Assembly (NCBI GenBank): GCA_032560695.1
Contig: JAWGHR010000006.1
Coordinates: 33,058 to 97,057, forward strand
Length of the DNA stretch: 64,000 nt
Direction of reading: 5' to 3'
Source of the DNA: Peptoniphilus_A harei_B
GTDB lineage: Bacteria > Bacillota > Clostridia > Tissierellales > Peptoniphilaceae
Made by a program: the position numbers and the translations under genes. The notes beneath the pieces are model-generated. The model worked only from the letters and a program-made list of their open reading frames with translations. It was not told the DNA's origin and did no database searches. Positions within the stretch are counted from its first letter, which is position 1; each line of letters opens with the position of its first letter. Below, one piece after another: positions 26,742-35,110 of this stretch.

Positions 26742-26770
26742 TTTACATTTCAATTTTTTTATTTTATAAT
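26742..26770 (+). promoter_or_regulatory. hutU promoter
   Basis: TTTACA (26742-26747) and a perfect TATAAT (26765-26770) are 17 bp apart. Transcription would begin near 26777, downstream of the first in-frame ATG at 26739, which therefore cannot be the start of HutU. Confidence 0.85.
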
Positions 26771-26795
26771 GTCTATTAAATGGAGGTTGATAAAA

Positions 26796-28823
26796 GTGAT
26801 AAATAATCATAACGCAGAAGTTCAAAAGATTATGAAGGTAGAAATTAAGAACCTTCCAGAAAAAAAATCTTTTGAACAAGGAATTAGAAGAGCTCCTGAT
26901 AGAGGATTTAGACTTTCAAAGGATCAAACTAAGATTGCTCTTAGAAATGCTCTAAGATATATCCCAGAAGAATATCACGAAGAACTAATTCCTGAATTTT
27001 TAGAAGAACTTACTACTAGAGGAAGAATCTACGGATACAGATTCAGACCAGAAGGAAGAATTTACGGTAAACCAATTGACGAATACAAGGGAAATTGTCT
27101 AGCTGGTAAAGCCTTCCAAGTAATGATCGACAATAACTTAGATTTTGATGTTGCTTTATATCCATATGAACTTGTAACTTATGGAGAAACTGGTTCAGTT
27201 TGTCACGACTGGATGCAATACAACCTAATCAAACAATATCTTGAAATCATGCACGATGATGAAACTCTTGTAATGGCTTCAGGTCACCCACTTGGACTAT
27301 TTAAATCAAGAAAGAACTCTCCAAGAGTTATAATCACTAACGGTCTTATGATCGGTGAATATGACAACCTTGAAGATTGGGAAGTTGCAGAAGAAATGGG
27401 CGTTACTAACTATGGTCAAATGACTGCTGGTGGTTGGATGTACATTGGACCACAAGGTATCGTTCACGGAACTTACAACACAATCCTTAACGCTGGTAGA
27501 TTAAAACTTGGTCTTGGAAATGAAGATAACCTAGCTGGTAAATTATTCGTTTCTTCTGGACTTGGTGGAATGTCAGGTGCTCAAGGTAAGGCTGGAGATA
27601 TCGCAGGCGCTGTTTCTATCATCGCTGAAGTTGATATTTCAAGAATCGAAACTAGACTTGAACAAGGCTGGATCAAGAAACTTGCTGAAAGCCCTGAAGA
27701 AGCTGTTAAGCTTGCTACAGATGCTCTTGAAAAGAAAGAAGCTCTTTCAATTGCCTTCCACGGTAACATCGTAGACCTTCTTGAATATATGGAAAAAGAA
27801 AATGTTCATATTGACCTACTTTCTGACCAAACTTCTTGCCACAACGTTTACGATGGTGGATACTGTCCAGTAGGAATCACTTTCGAAGAAAGAACTGAAC
27901 TATTAAGAACTGATAAGAAGAAATTCCACGAACTTGCTGATAAAACTCTTAGAAGACACTTTGAAGTTATTAAGAAACTTACTGAAAAGGGAACTTACTT
28001 CTTCGACTACGGTAACTCTTTCTTAAAGGCTGTATATGATGCAGGCGTTAAAGAAATTTCTAAGAACGGTAAAGATGATAAAGACGGATTTATTTGGCCT
28101 TCTTACGTTGAGGACATCATGGGACCACTTCTATTTGACTATGGATATGGACCATTCAGATGGGTTTGCCTAAGCGGTAAACACGAAGACTTAGTTGCTA
28201 CTGACCACGCAGCTATGGAATGTATCGACCCTGACAGAAGATACCAAGACCGTGACAACTACAACTGGATTAGAGATGCTGAAAAGAACCAATTAGTTGT
28301 TGGTACTCAAGCTAGAATCCTTTACCAAGATGCTAAGGGTAGAGTTGCAATAGCTCATAAATTTAACGAACTTGTTAGAGAAGGAAAAATCGGTCCTGTT
28401 ATGATGGGACGTGACCACCACGACGTATCTGGTACAGACTCACCATTTAGAGAAACATCTAACATTAAAGATGGTTCTAACGTAACAGCTGACATGGCTA
28501 CACAATGTTTCGCAGGAAACTGTGCTAGAGGTATGTCACTAGTTGCTCTTCACAATGGTGGTGGAGTTGGTATTGGCAAATCAATTAACGGTGGATTCGG
28601 TCTAGTTCTTGACGGATCTGAAATGGTTGATGAAATTATCGATCTATCACTTACTTGGGACGTTATGAGTGGTGTTGCTAGACGTAACTGGGCTAGAAAC
28701 GAACACGCAATTGAAGTTTCAAAAGAATTTAACGAAGATAATGAATTCGGACACATTACACTTCCTTACTTTGTTAAGGATGAATTAATTGATAATGCTG
28801 TTGATTCACTTAATATCGACTAA
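26796..28823 (+). CDS. hutU: Urocanate hydratase
   Basis: The 675-residue protein has the urocanase NAD+-binding loop SSGLGGMSGAQ and the conserved C-terminal stretches QCFAGNCARGMSLVALHNGGGVGIGKS and INGGFGLVLDG. It converts urocanate to 4-imidazolone-5-propionate using tightly bound NAD+ as electrophile. It is longer than the roughly 560-residue Pseudomonas/Bacillus enzyme and belongs to the longer clostridial form. I chose the GTG at 26796 because GGAGG lies 9 nt upstream and the promoter lies between it and the upstream ATG at 26739. It is monocistronic with a strong terminator. Confidence 0.95.
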   Translation: MINNHNAEVQKIMKVEIKNLPEKKSFEQGIRRAPDRGFRLSKDQTKIALRNALRYIPEEYHEELIPEFLEELTTRGRIYGYRFRPEGRIYGKPIDEYKGNCLAGKAFQVMIDNNLDFDVALYPYELVTYGETGSVCHDWMQYNLIKQYLEIMHDDETLVMASGHPLGLFKSRKNSPRVIITNGLMIGEYDNLEDWEVAEEMGVTNYGQMTAGGWMYIGPQGIVHGTYNTILNAGRLKLGLGNEDNLAGKLFVSSGLGGMSGAQGKAGDIAGAVSIIAEVDISRIETRLEQGWIKKLAESPEEAVKLATDALEKKEALSIAFHGNIVDLLEYMEKENVHIDLLSDQTSCHNVYDGGYCPVGITFEERTELLRTDKKKFHELADKTLRRHFEVIKKLTEKGTYFFDYGNSFLKAVYDAGVKEISKNGKDDKDGFIWPSYVEDIMGPLLFDYGYGPFRWVCLSGKHEDLVATDHAAMECIDPDRRYQDRDNYNWIRDAEKNQLVVGTQARILYQDAKGRVAIAHKFNELVREGKIGPVMMGRDHHDVSGTDSPFRETSNIKDGSNVTADMATQCFAGNCARGMSLVALHNGGGVGIGKSINGGFGLVLDGSEMVDEIIDLSLTWDVMSGVARRNWARNEHAIEVSKEFNEDNEFGHITLPYFVKDELIDNAVDSLNID

Positions 28824-28837
28824 TATCTAAATATTTA

Positions 28838-28868
28838 AAACCCCGCAGGATTCTGTGGGGTTTTATTT
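28838..28868 (+). terminator. hutU terminator
   Basis: AAAACCCCGCAG / CTG.GGGGTTTT with a 4-nt loop is followed by TATTTTTTT. Confidence 0.9.
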
Positions 28869-28937
28869 TTTTATTGTAAATTGCTTCATAAACTTATAAA
28901 ATCAATTTAAGATATAACTTTTGTTAAAGGAGGAGTC

Positions 28938-29426
28938 ATGAAAAATTATTATTTTAAAGAAAATCTTTTTAAGATCACAGACCACTATCCCATCCTCGAT
29001 GATGATGGAAGAGAAGTTTATTATGTAGACCAAGATTTTACACTCATTGGCTATGATGTGAAAATTTCTGATATAGGTGGAAATGAGATTTTAAAAATTG
29101 AAAAGGAACTCTTCTCCCTCCTCCAAAAGTTTAATGTTAATTTTTCTGACGGCAAGTTCATGAGGGTAGAATCAAAAATTAGCTTTCTAGTTAGGAGGAT
29201 TCATGTAGATTATGATGGCGAGTCCCTAAGTTTGGAAGGACAATTTCCAGATTTAAATTTTGAAATCTATAAGGACAAGGACTTAATTGGAGAAATCGAA
29301 AAAACCTTCTTTTCCTTGGCTGATACCTATAAGCTAAGTGTCTATGATGAAAAGTACACCGAAGCCCTACTTGCCCTCACCCTTTGCGTAAATAATATTA
29401 AGGACACAGCGGCAAGAAATAATTAA
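28938..29426 (+). CDS. LURP-one-related (YxjI-type, Tubby-C-like) protein
   Basis: The 162-residue protein has the pattern of LURP-one-related/YxjI proteins: YYFKENLFKITDHYPILDDDGREVYYVDQDF, then repeated beta strands (EILKIEKELFSLLQKF; FEIYKDKDLIGEIEKTFFSLADTYKLSV). The fold resembles the Tubby C-terminal barrel; biochemical role is unknown, possibly phospholipid binding. AAAGGAGGAG lies just before the ATG. It appears to be monocistronic with its own terminator. Confidence 0.75.
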   Translation: MKNYYFKENLFKITDHYPILDDDGREVYYVDQDFTLIGYDVKISDIGGNEILKIEKELFSLLQKFNVNFSDGKFMRVESKISFLVRRIHVDYDGESLSLEGQFPDLNFEIYKDKDLIGEIEKTFFSLADTYKLSVYDEKYTEALLALTLCVNNIKDTAARNN

Positions 29427-29439
29427 AATTTTGCAAAGA

Positions 29440-29476
29440 AAAACATCTGTAAGAATTTATCTCACAGATGTTTTTT
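29440..29476 (+). terminator. Terminator of the LURP-one-like gene
   Basis: The stem AACATCTGT / ACAGATGTT is followed by TTTTATACTTTTTT. Confidence 0.85.
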
Positions 29477-29534
29477 ATACTTTTTTCTTAAGTCAAAATT
29501 TTTATAAAGTTATTAATATTTAATAAGTCGCAAA

Positions 29535-29568
29535 TTTTTATTAAGCTACAAGACTTCATCGAGTCATA
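29535..29568 (-). terminator. Hairpin downstream of apt (possible terminator)
   Basis: AAGCTA...GACT / AGTC.TAGCTT forms a two-part stem 16 bp past the apt stop. The tract after it on the minus strand (AATAAAAATTT) is not a clean T-run, so termination is only possible. Confidence 0.4.
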
Positions 29569-29583
29569 GCTTCTTATAAGTTT

Positions 29584-30093
29584 TTAATACTTAATTACAG
29601 AAAGGACTTTTTCGCCCTTTAATACATCTCTTCCCTTAAGTCCTTCAAGTTCTGCTAAGAAAAGTAGTGAAGATACTTCTCCTCCTAGACTTCTAACAAG
29701 TTTTAAACAAGCCTTAGATGTTCCACCAGTTGCAAGTAGGTCGTCAACTATTACAACTTTTTCTCCTGGCTCTATGGCATCCTTGTGAATCTCAATGGAG
29801 TCTTGACCGTACTCAAGATCGTAGGACTCACTTAACTTGTCCCAAGGAAGTTTGCCAGGTTTTCTCACAGGAATAAAGCCCTTGTTTAACTTGTAGGCAA
29901 GAGCTGCTCCAAAGATAAAACCTCTTGCTTCAATACCAATTATTTTATCAACGTCTTCATCTATTTTTGCTGCCATTTCATCAACAGATTTTTTGAAAGC
30001 ATCCTTATCCTTTAAAAGAGTGGTTATGTCCCTAAAGATAACTCCCTCTTTTGGATAATCTTCAATTGCACGAATTGTGTCTTTTAATTCCAT
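29584..30093 (-). CDS. apt: Adenine phosphoribosyltransferase
   Basis: The 169-residue protein has the PRPP-binding motif VVIVDDLLATGGTSKA and the APT-specific segments YPKEGVIFRDITTLLKD and GIEARGFIFGAALAYKL. It salvages adenine to AMP in the cytosol. I place the start at the ATG at 30093, with GGGGG 5 nt upstream; the frame extends 10 codons further without support, and a TATACTAT -10-like sequence overlaps that extension. It is divergent from the NhaC gene at 30206. Confidence 0.95.
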   Translation of the reverse strand: MELKDTIRAIEDYPKEGVIFRDITTLLKDKDAFKKSVDEMAAKIDEDVDKIIGIEARGFIFGAALAYKLNKGFIPVRKPGKLPWDKLSESYDLEYGQDSIEIHKDAIEPGEKVVIVDDLLATGGTSKACLKLVRSLGGEVSSLLFLAELEGLKGRDVLKGEKVLSVIKY

Positions 30094-30205
30094 AATTTCC
30101 CCCATTCTCTTATAGTATACCATCTTTAAGGTCCAATAAAAACTTTAAATAAGGACTTTTTAATGATATAATGAGTTAAATTTTTGAATTTATAAGAGGT
30201 GTTTT

Positions 30206-31621
30206 ATGAGCCAGAAAAATATAAATAATTATGAAAAAAAAGTGAGGAAGGCAAACTTTGGTGAAGCCCTTTTCACTTTTGTCTCTCTTACAATAATTAT
30301 GTTTATAAGCATAATTAAATACGAAGAGAGTCCCCATATCCCCATGCTCATTGGGGTTTTAATTGCCTCTCTTGTTGCTCTAAAGATTGGCTACTCTTGG
30401 AAATTTATTGAGAACTCAATGATCAAGGGAATTTCGCAAGCTATGCAGTCCATAATAATCCTTGCAATAATTGGGGTCCTGATAGGAATTTGGATTTTGG
30501 CTGGCGTTGTTCCTACAATGATTTACTATGGGCTTATGATTTTAAAACCATCAATTTTTCTTGTTGCAACAGTTTTGATTACTTCCATAACATCTCTTGC
30601 AACAGGCACAAGCTGGGGGACTGCTGGCACCATGGGGATTGCCCTTATGGGGATAGCAAGTGGCCTTGGGATACCTGCTCCTGTAACTGCTGGTGCAGTT
30701 TTATCTGGAGCCTACTTTGGCGACAAGATGAGTCCTCTTTCTGATACAACAAACCTTGCTCCAGCCATGGCAGGTACAGATGTCTTCACCCACATCAAGG
30801 CAATGCTTAAACCAACTCTTATTGCCTATGTCTTGACTCTTTTGATTTTTGGATTTTTATCTCTCAAGTACAAGGGAGCTAGCGCCGACCTATCAAATGT
30901 AGATGTCATCGCTAAGGGACTAAAAGAATCTTTTACAATTTCTCCTGTCCTTTTGTTGGCGCCCTTACTTGTAATAATTTCCATTGCCAAGAAACTCCCA
31001 GCAGTTCCCGGCATTAGTCTCGGAATTATTATTGCTGCAATCTTGGGACCAATCTATCAAGGGGTAAACTTTGGAGACATTTTATCAGCGGGACTCAATG
31101 GTTACGTTTCAAACACTGGCCTTGAGGCAGTGGATAAACTCCTAACTACTGGTGGCTTAAACAACATGATGTCTTCCATTTCTCTAACTATTATTGCCAT
31201 GATGTTTGGTGGTATTGCAGAAGAAACTGGAATACTCGAAGCCATAGTTAAAAAATTCCTCCACAGAGTTCAGTCTGTTGTTGGACTTGTAGTTTCTACA
31301 ATCTTAACTTGTCTTTTTACTAACGCAACTATGCCTGAGCAGTACATCTCCATAGTTGTACCTGGAAGAATGTTTAAAAATGAATACAAAGATAGGAATA
31401 TAAATCCTGAACTCCTATCATCAACTCTTGAGTCAGGTGGAACTGTTACATCAGCAATGATCCCTTGGAACACTTGTGGAACTTATATGTCAACAGTCCT
31501 TGGCGTTTCTACAGTTCACTATATACCATTTTTGTTTTTTAACCTATTGATGCCTCTTGTTCAAGTAATAATTGTGGCAATAGAAGCTAATAAATATAAG
31601 TTAGATGCAAATTCAAAATAA
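30206..31621 (+). CDS. Second NhaC-family antiporter
   Basis: The 471-residue membrane protein has about 11 helices and the NhaC motif SGAYFGDKMSPLSDTTNLAPAMAGTDVF. It resembles the protein encoded at 20779-22314 throughout (for example GLMILKPSIFLVATVLITSITSLATGTSWGTAGT against the matching block), but is shorter at both ends. AAGAGGTG precedes the ATG. It stands alone, without the operator-like motif of the other copy, so it may serve another substrate or general sodium export. Confidence 0.88.
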   Translation: MSQKNINNYEKKVRKANFGEALFTFVSLTIIMFISIIKYEESPHIPMLIGVLIASLVALKIGYSWKFIENSMIKGISQAMQSIIILAIIGVLIGIWILAGVVPTMIYYGLMILKPSIFLVATVLITSITSLATGTSWGTAGTMGIALMGIASGLGIPAPVTAGAVLSGAYFGDKMSPLSDTTNLAPAMAGTDVFTHIKAMLKPTLIAYVLTLLIFGFLSLKYKGASADLSNVDVIAKGLKESFTISPVLLLAPLLVIISIAKKLPAVPGISLGIIIAAILGPIYQGVNFGDILSAGLNGYVSNTGLEAVDKLLTTGGLNNMMSSISLTIIAMMFGGIAEETGILEAIVKKFLHRVQSVVGLVVSTILTCLFTNATMPEQYISIVVPGRMFKNEYKDRNINPELLSSTLESGGTVTSAMIPWNTCGTYMSTVLGVSTVHYIPFLFFNLLMPLVQVIIVAIEANKYKLDANSK

Positions 31622-31677
31622 AATATAAATTATAAAGAAAACTTTTATATATTTTCACATAAAGAGTCTTTCACCAA

Positions 31678-31705
31678 TTGAAAAGTCACCTCTTTTTGAT
31701 ATAAT
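31678..31705 (+). promoter_or_regulatory. Promoter of the formate/nitrite channel gene
   Basis: TTGAAA (31678-31683) and a perfect TATAAT (31700-31705) are separated by 16 bp, 30 bp before the start codon. Confidence 0.75.
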
Positions 31706-31734
31706 GTTTAATGGAATAAAAAAAGAGGTGTGAT

Positions 31735-32490
31735 ATGTATAAGGACATAATTGGTGGACTTACAAATTCTGCAAACACTAAGAAAAATTTACTTGAAAAT
31801 TCTCTTTTTAAGTACATGGTCGCTTCAGTTCTTGCAGGATTTTTTATTGGAATGGGAATGTTAATCATGACCCTATCTGCAAGTGTTTTTTCAGGACTTG
31901 AAATTCCAGCTGTTAAATTTATAAATGGCTTTGTCTTTTCCCTCGCCCTTTCCTTTGTAATCTTTGCTGGTGGCGAACTTTTCACAGGTAATGTCCTTGT
32001 GACAAGTATTGGAAGATTAAACAAAAAAATTGAAACTTCCACACTTTTAAAGATTTTAGTTTTTTCCTACATAGGAAATCTTTTGGGATCAATTTTAATT
32101 TCTTTCTTATTTAAAATGACAGGAGTTTCCCCTGAATATAACGAAGCCCTCTTAAAACTAGCAACAACAAAGTCAAGTTTTGACTTCACTGCACTTTTAT
32201 TTAAGGGAATAATGTGTAACATTCTAGTGTGTCTTGCAGTTTTAATTTGCTCTAGACCCATATCTGATTCATCAAAGTTGATTTTAATCTTCTGGTGTAT
32301 CTTGGCTTTTGTAAGCCTTGGTTTTGAGCATAGCGTGGCAAATATGACTTGCTTTGCCCTAGCAAAAATGTTAAATCCAGAATTTACTATGGGGCTAATT
32401 CTAAAAAATTTAATACCTGTTACTATTGGAAATATTATCGGCGGCTCTTTAGTTGCCATAACTTATTATTTTTTAGGTAGCGAAAACTAA
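31735..32490 (+). CDS. Formate/nitrite channel (FNT family)
   Basis: The 251-residue protein has six transmembrane helices and FNT-family signatures: SVLAGFFIGMGMLIMT, FAGGELFTGNVL, MCNILVCLAVL and FEHSVANMTCFALA. Homopentameric channels of this family pass formate, nitrite or hydrosulfide. With an fhs-based route that can release formate from histidine in the same window, formate export is the likeliest role (FocA-like), but the sequence does not exclude another small anion. It is monocistronic with its own promoter and terminator. Confidence 0.88.
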   Translation: MYKDIIGGLTNSANTKKNLLENSLFKYMVASVLAGFFIGMGMLIMTLSASVFSGLEIPAVKFINGFVFSLALSFVIFAGGELFTGNVLVTSIGRLNKKIETSTLLKILVFSYIGNLLGSILISFLFKMTGVSPEYNEALLKLATTKSSFDFTALLFKGIMCNILVCLAVLICSRPISDSSKLILIFWCILAFVSLGFEHSVANMTCFALAKMLNPEFTMGLILKNLIPVTIGNIIGGSLVAITYYFLGSEN

Positions 32491-32527
32491 AATAAGACGA
32501 GGTTCTCTTACCTCGTCTTATTTTTTT
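32490..32527. terminator. Bidirectional terminator between convergent genes
   Basis: A long stem AATAAGACGAGG / CCTCGTCTTATT with an 8-nt loop carries A- and T-tracts on its two sides. It ends the FNT gene and overlaps the last codons of the YwaF-like gene on the other strand. Confidence 0.9.
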
Positions 32528-33222
32528 CTTATTCTAATTATTAATTTGTAGATAAAAAATGTCATCACCATTACAAGGACTGTCACTATAAAAAGTCCCA
32601 CCACATAATTTGGAAATACATCCTTTATAGTTGCAAGGGCTGATCCCTCATAGGGCTCTTCTATAAAATAATAATTTGCATTAAGCTTTTTATTTAAAAA
32701 TTTTATTATTGGAAGAGTCACAAGTATAAAAATTATTGGATATATTATATCTCTTAGCTTTGGAGTGTATTCCTTTGAAAGTACCAGATAGAGTGGATAA
32801 AATGCATTGACCCCATGAATGATCCAAGAAATAATTGCCACATAGGAGTATTTATTTACCATGTCCCAGCCTGGAGTAAATAGACTCAAAATGGCTGCTG
32901 GCATAAACAAATAATATAGACAAGCCTTTATAAACTTCCTATCCACAAAGGTATCTACTGCCATGAACTGGGATCCAATTAGACAGAGGTGGAAGGGCAA
33001 GTAGGAAGAGTCGTAATGACCACTTATTAGAACCCCAATAAGTCTAATCATCTCCAAGCTAATTGGTGTTAAGGCAAGAAAGATTCTAAAGTTTTTCCTT
33101 TCTCTCCAGGGTTTATATAAAACTATTCCAAATACAAAAATAATAGCAAGACAAGCAAGGTGGTAGGTCCCGTAAAATTTAAATCCAACTTCACCATAGT
33201 CTAAGTCCCAAAAATTTCTCAT
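32518..33222 (-). CDS. YwaF-like (TIGR02206/TMEM164 family) integral membrane protein
   Basis: The 234-residue protein has about seven transmembrane helices and the YwaF-family landmarks: YHLACLAIIF, SYLPFHLCLIG (helix-embedded His and Cys), WIIHGVNAFYPLYL and FPNYVVG. Animal TMEM164 relatives are acyltransferases, but the bacterial function is not established. It stands alone between two convergently or divergently arranged genes. Confidence 0.75.
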   Translation of the reverse strand: MRNFWDLDYGEVGFKFYGTYHLACLAIIFVFGIVLYKPWRERKNFRIFLALTPISLEMIRLIGVLISGHYDSSYLPFHLCLIGSQFMAVDTFVDRKFIKACLYYLFMPAAILSLFTPGWDMVNKYSYVAIISWIIHGVNAFYPLYLVLSKEYTPKLRDIIYPIIFILVTLPIIKFLNKKLNANYYFIEEPYEGSALATIKDVFPNYVVGLFIVTVLVMVMTFFIYKLIIRIRKK

Positions 33223-33289
33223 AATTAAATTCCTTTTTCTTATTTCTTGAATATTTTAGCATAAAATTTCAAAAAAAAGATTGAATTTT

Positions 33290-34330
33290 TTATACATTAA
33301 AAAATGAAAGTTGTCTTATGTTTAAATCCACAAGGTTTGAAACTGTAATACCAATGAGTCTAAGCTTGTCGCCCTCATAAGCTTCTTCAAAAATTTCCAT
33401 AGACTTGTTAAAGATATCCTCTTCTTCATAGATGGCATTCTCATAAGTCCTTGACCTGGTCTTGACTTTGAAGTTTTCGTCCTTCATCTTTAGGGTCAAG
33501 GTGTAGCCAGAAATTTCTTTTACAATTAAATCTTCTGAGACTTCTTTAGAAAAATCTCTCAAGTGAGAAATCAATTCATCCCTCTTGCTTGTCACCTCAA
33601 AGGTGGACTCTGTCCCAAGACTTTTCCTCACAGTGTTAGGAGTGACCTCCCTATTGTCAATACCCCTGATCCTCTTGTAGATTTCTTCCCCACTCTTCTT
33701 AAACATGTTAACTAAAAAATCGTAGGAAAGGGAATATAAGTCCTCAACAGTATTTATTCCTATGTTCCTCAGCCTCTTCTCTGTCTTGTTCCCAATCCCG
33801 TGGACCTTTCTTATGTCTAAGGTAAATAAAATCTCTGGAATGTCTGACTTTCTGATAATTTTTACTCCCTTGGGCTTGTTCCAATCGCTGGCAAGTTTTG
33901 CTAAAAATTTATTGTAACTCAAGCCGCAGCTGACGCTTAAGCCAGTCTTTTCAAAAACTTTCTTCTGCAAGTCATATACAATGTCTTCATCGTAGCCTAG
34001 CCCACTTATGTCAAGATAGGACTCGTCAATGGAGACTTTTTCAATCTTATCTGTGTAGGTCTTTAGGACTTCAAAAACTTCTCGAGACTTCTCCAGATAC
34101 CTCTCTCTTCTCATGGGTTTTATTATAAGATGGTCGCATAGGTTCTTTGCCATATACATGGGCATTGCAGAGTGGATCCCATACTTTCTTGCAACATAAT
34201 TAGCCGTAGTTACAACTCCATGATTGGACCTGCCCCCTACGACTACTGGTTTGCCTATTATAGATTTGTCATCAAGCTCTTCCACTGATGCGTAGAAGGC
34301 GTCTATGTCAACGTGTATAATAATTCCCAT
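33290..34330 (-). CDS. dinB: DNA polymerase IV (Y-family)
   Basis: The 346-residue protein has Y-family motifs: IIHVDIDAFYASVEE (first catalytic aspartate), the active-site SIDESYLDISGLG, and helix-hairpin-helix LDIRKVHGIGNKTEKRLRNIGI. It performs translesion synthesis. I place the start at ATG 34330; a GTG 9 bp upstream is in frame. A TGATATACT -10-like sequence ends only about 16-20 bp before the start, so the transcript would have a very short leader. It is divergent from the HAD phosphatase gene. Confidence 0.92.
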   Translation of the reverse strand: MGIIIHVDIDAFYASVEELDDKSIIGKPVVVGGRSNHGVVTTANYVARKYGIHSAMPMYMAKNLCDHLIIKPMRRERYLEKSREVFEVLKTYTDKIEKVSIDESYLDISGLGYDEDIVYDLQKKVFEKTGLSVSCGLSYNKFLAKLASDWNKPKGVKIIRKSDIPEILFTLDIRKVHGIGNKTEKRLRNIGINTVEDLYSLSYDFLVNMFKKSGEEIYKRIRGIDNREVTPNTVRKSLGTESTFEVTSKRDELISHLRDFSKEVSEDLIVKEISGYTLTLKMKDENFKVKTRSRTYENAIYEEEDIFNKSMEIFEEAYEGDKLRLIGITVSNLVDLNIRQLSFFNV

Positions 34331-34406
34331 AAATATCACGACTTTAGTATATCATATAACTTTTTATAATGAAGTCTATTTGATATAATTCTATTGAGGT
34401 GAGATT

Positions 34407-35042
34407 TTGAAAAGAAAGCTTGCGCTCTATGATTTTGACAAAACTGTAGTTGATTGCGAATCAATTGTAGAGCTTTATAAGTATGGATTTAAAAATAAAA
34501 AAATAAAATTTGTGAGGACCATGGGTGGTCTTGCTTCTGCCTACATAAGATCTAAGTTGGCATCTGATTTTGACATCATGAAGAACCAAATGGTCTCTAT
34601 TATAGAATATTTTACCGAAGATGAGTTAAGAGACTTTGTAACAGATTACCTCTTCCCCAAATTTTTCTTTGTGGAGTTTGAAGACGAATTTTATTCCCAT
34701 GATGAGGACACAATAAAAATTCTTTGCTCTGCATCTGCCACTCCCTACTTAAAGTATGTAAGGGACCTCTACCCCTTTGACTACATAATTGGGACTGACC
34801 TTGGAGGAGACTACAAGCTCACAAGAGGCAACAATAAAAAGGGTGTGAAAGTCAAAAACATAAGAGACCTCTTGGCACAAGAAGGGATTGAAATTGACTA
34901 CGAAAACTCCTCTGCCTATTCCGACTCCTATAAGGATGACAAGTATATGCTTAGGATGACAAAAAATAGGTTTTTAATAAACTCTAAGGTCAAGAAGAAG
35001 GGCTACGAAAACTTGTCTTGGCACACAGAAGAAGCTGAATAA
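34407..35042 (+). CDS. HAD-superfamily phosphatase (subfamily IB)
   Basis: The 211-residue protein has HAD motif I DFDKT (Asp9 and Asp11), motif II in ILCSASATPYL and motif IV in YSDSYKDD, with the insert pattern of subfamily IB (SerB/MtnX-like phosphatases). The substrate is not evident. The start is TTG with GAGGTGAG upstream and a TATAAT -10 about 20 bp before it. It is monocistronic with a bidirectional terminator. Confidence 0.82.
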   Translation: MKRKLALYDFDKTVVDCESIVELYKYGFKNKKIKFVRTMGGLASAYIRSKLASDFDIMKNQMVSIIEYFTEDELRDFVTDYLFPKFFFVEFEDEFYSHDEDTIKILCSASATPYLKYVRDLYPFDYIIGTDLGGDYKLTRGNNKKGVKVKNIRDLLAQEGIEIDYENSSAYSDSYKDDKYMLRMTKNRFLINSKVKKKGYENLSWHTEEAE

Positions 35043-35078
35043 ATTTCAAAGATAATTTAATATGTGAAGACATAAAAA

Positions 35079-35106
35079 TAAACTGGGAGGTCATCCCAGT
35101 TTTTTA
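35079..35106. terminator. Bidirectional terminator
   Basis: AAACTGGGA / TCCCAGTTT with a 5-nt loop is flanked by an A-tract and a T-tract between the convergent HAD and arylsulfotransferase-fusion genes. Confidence 0.88.
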
Positions 35107-35110
35107 TGTC

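Noticed and set aside
26739..26795. ATG at 26739 as the start of HutU
   Set aside because: A strong promoter (26742-26770) and GGAGG lie between it and the GTG at 26796, and the extra 19 residues are hydrophobic and unlike urocanases.
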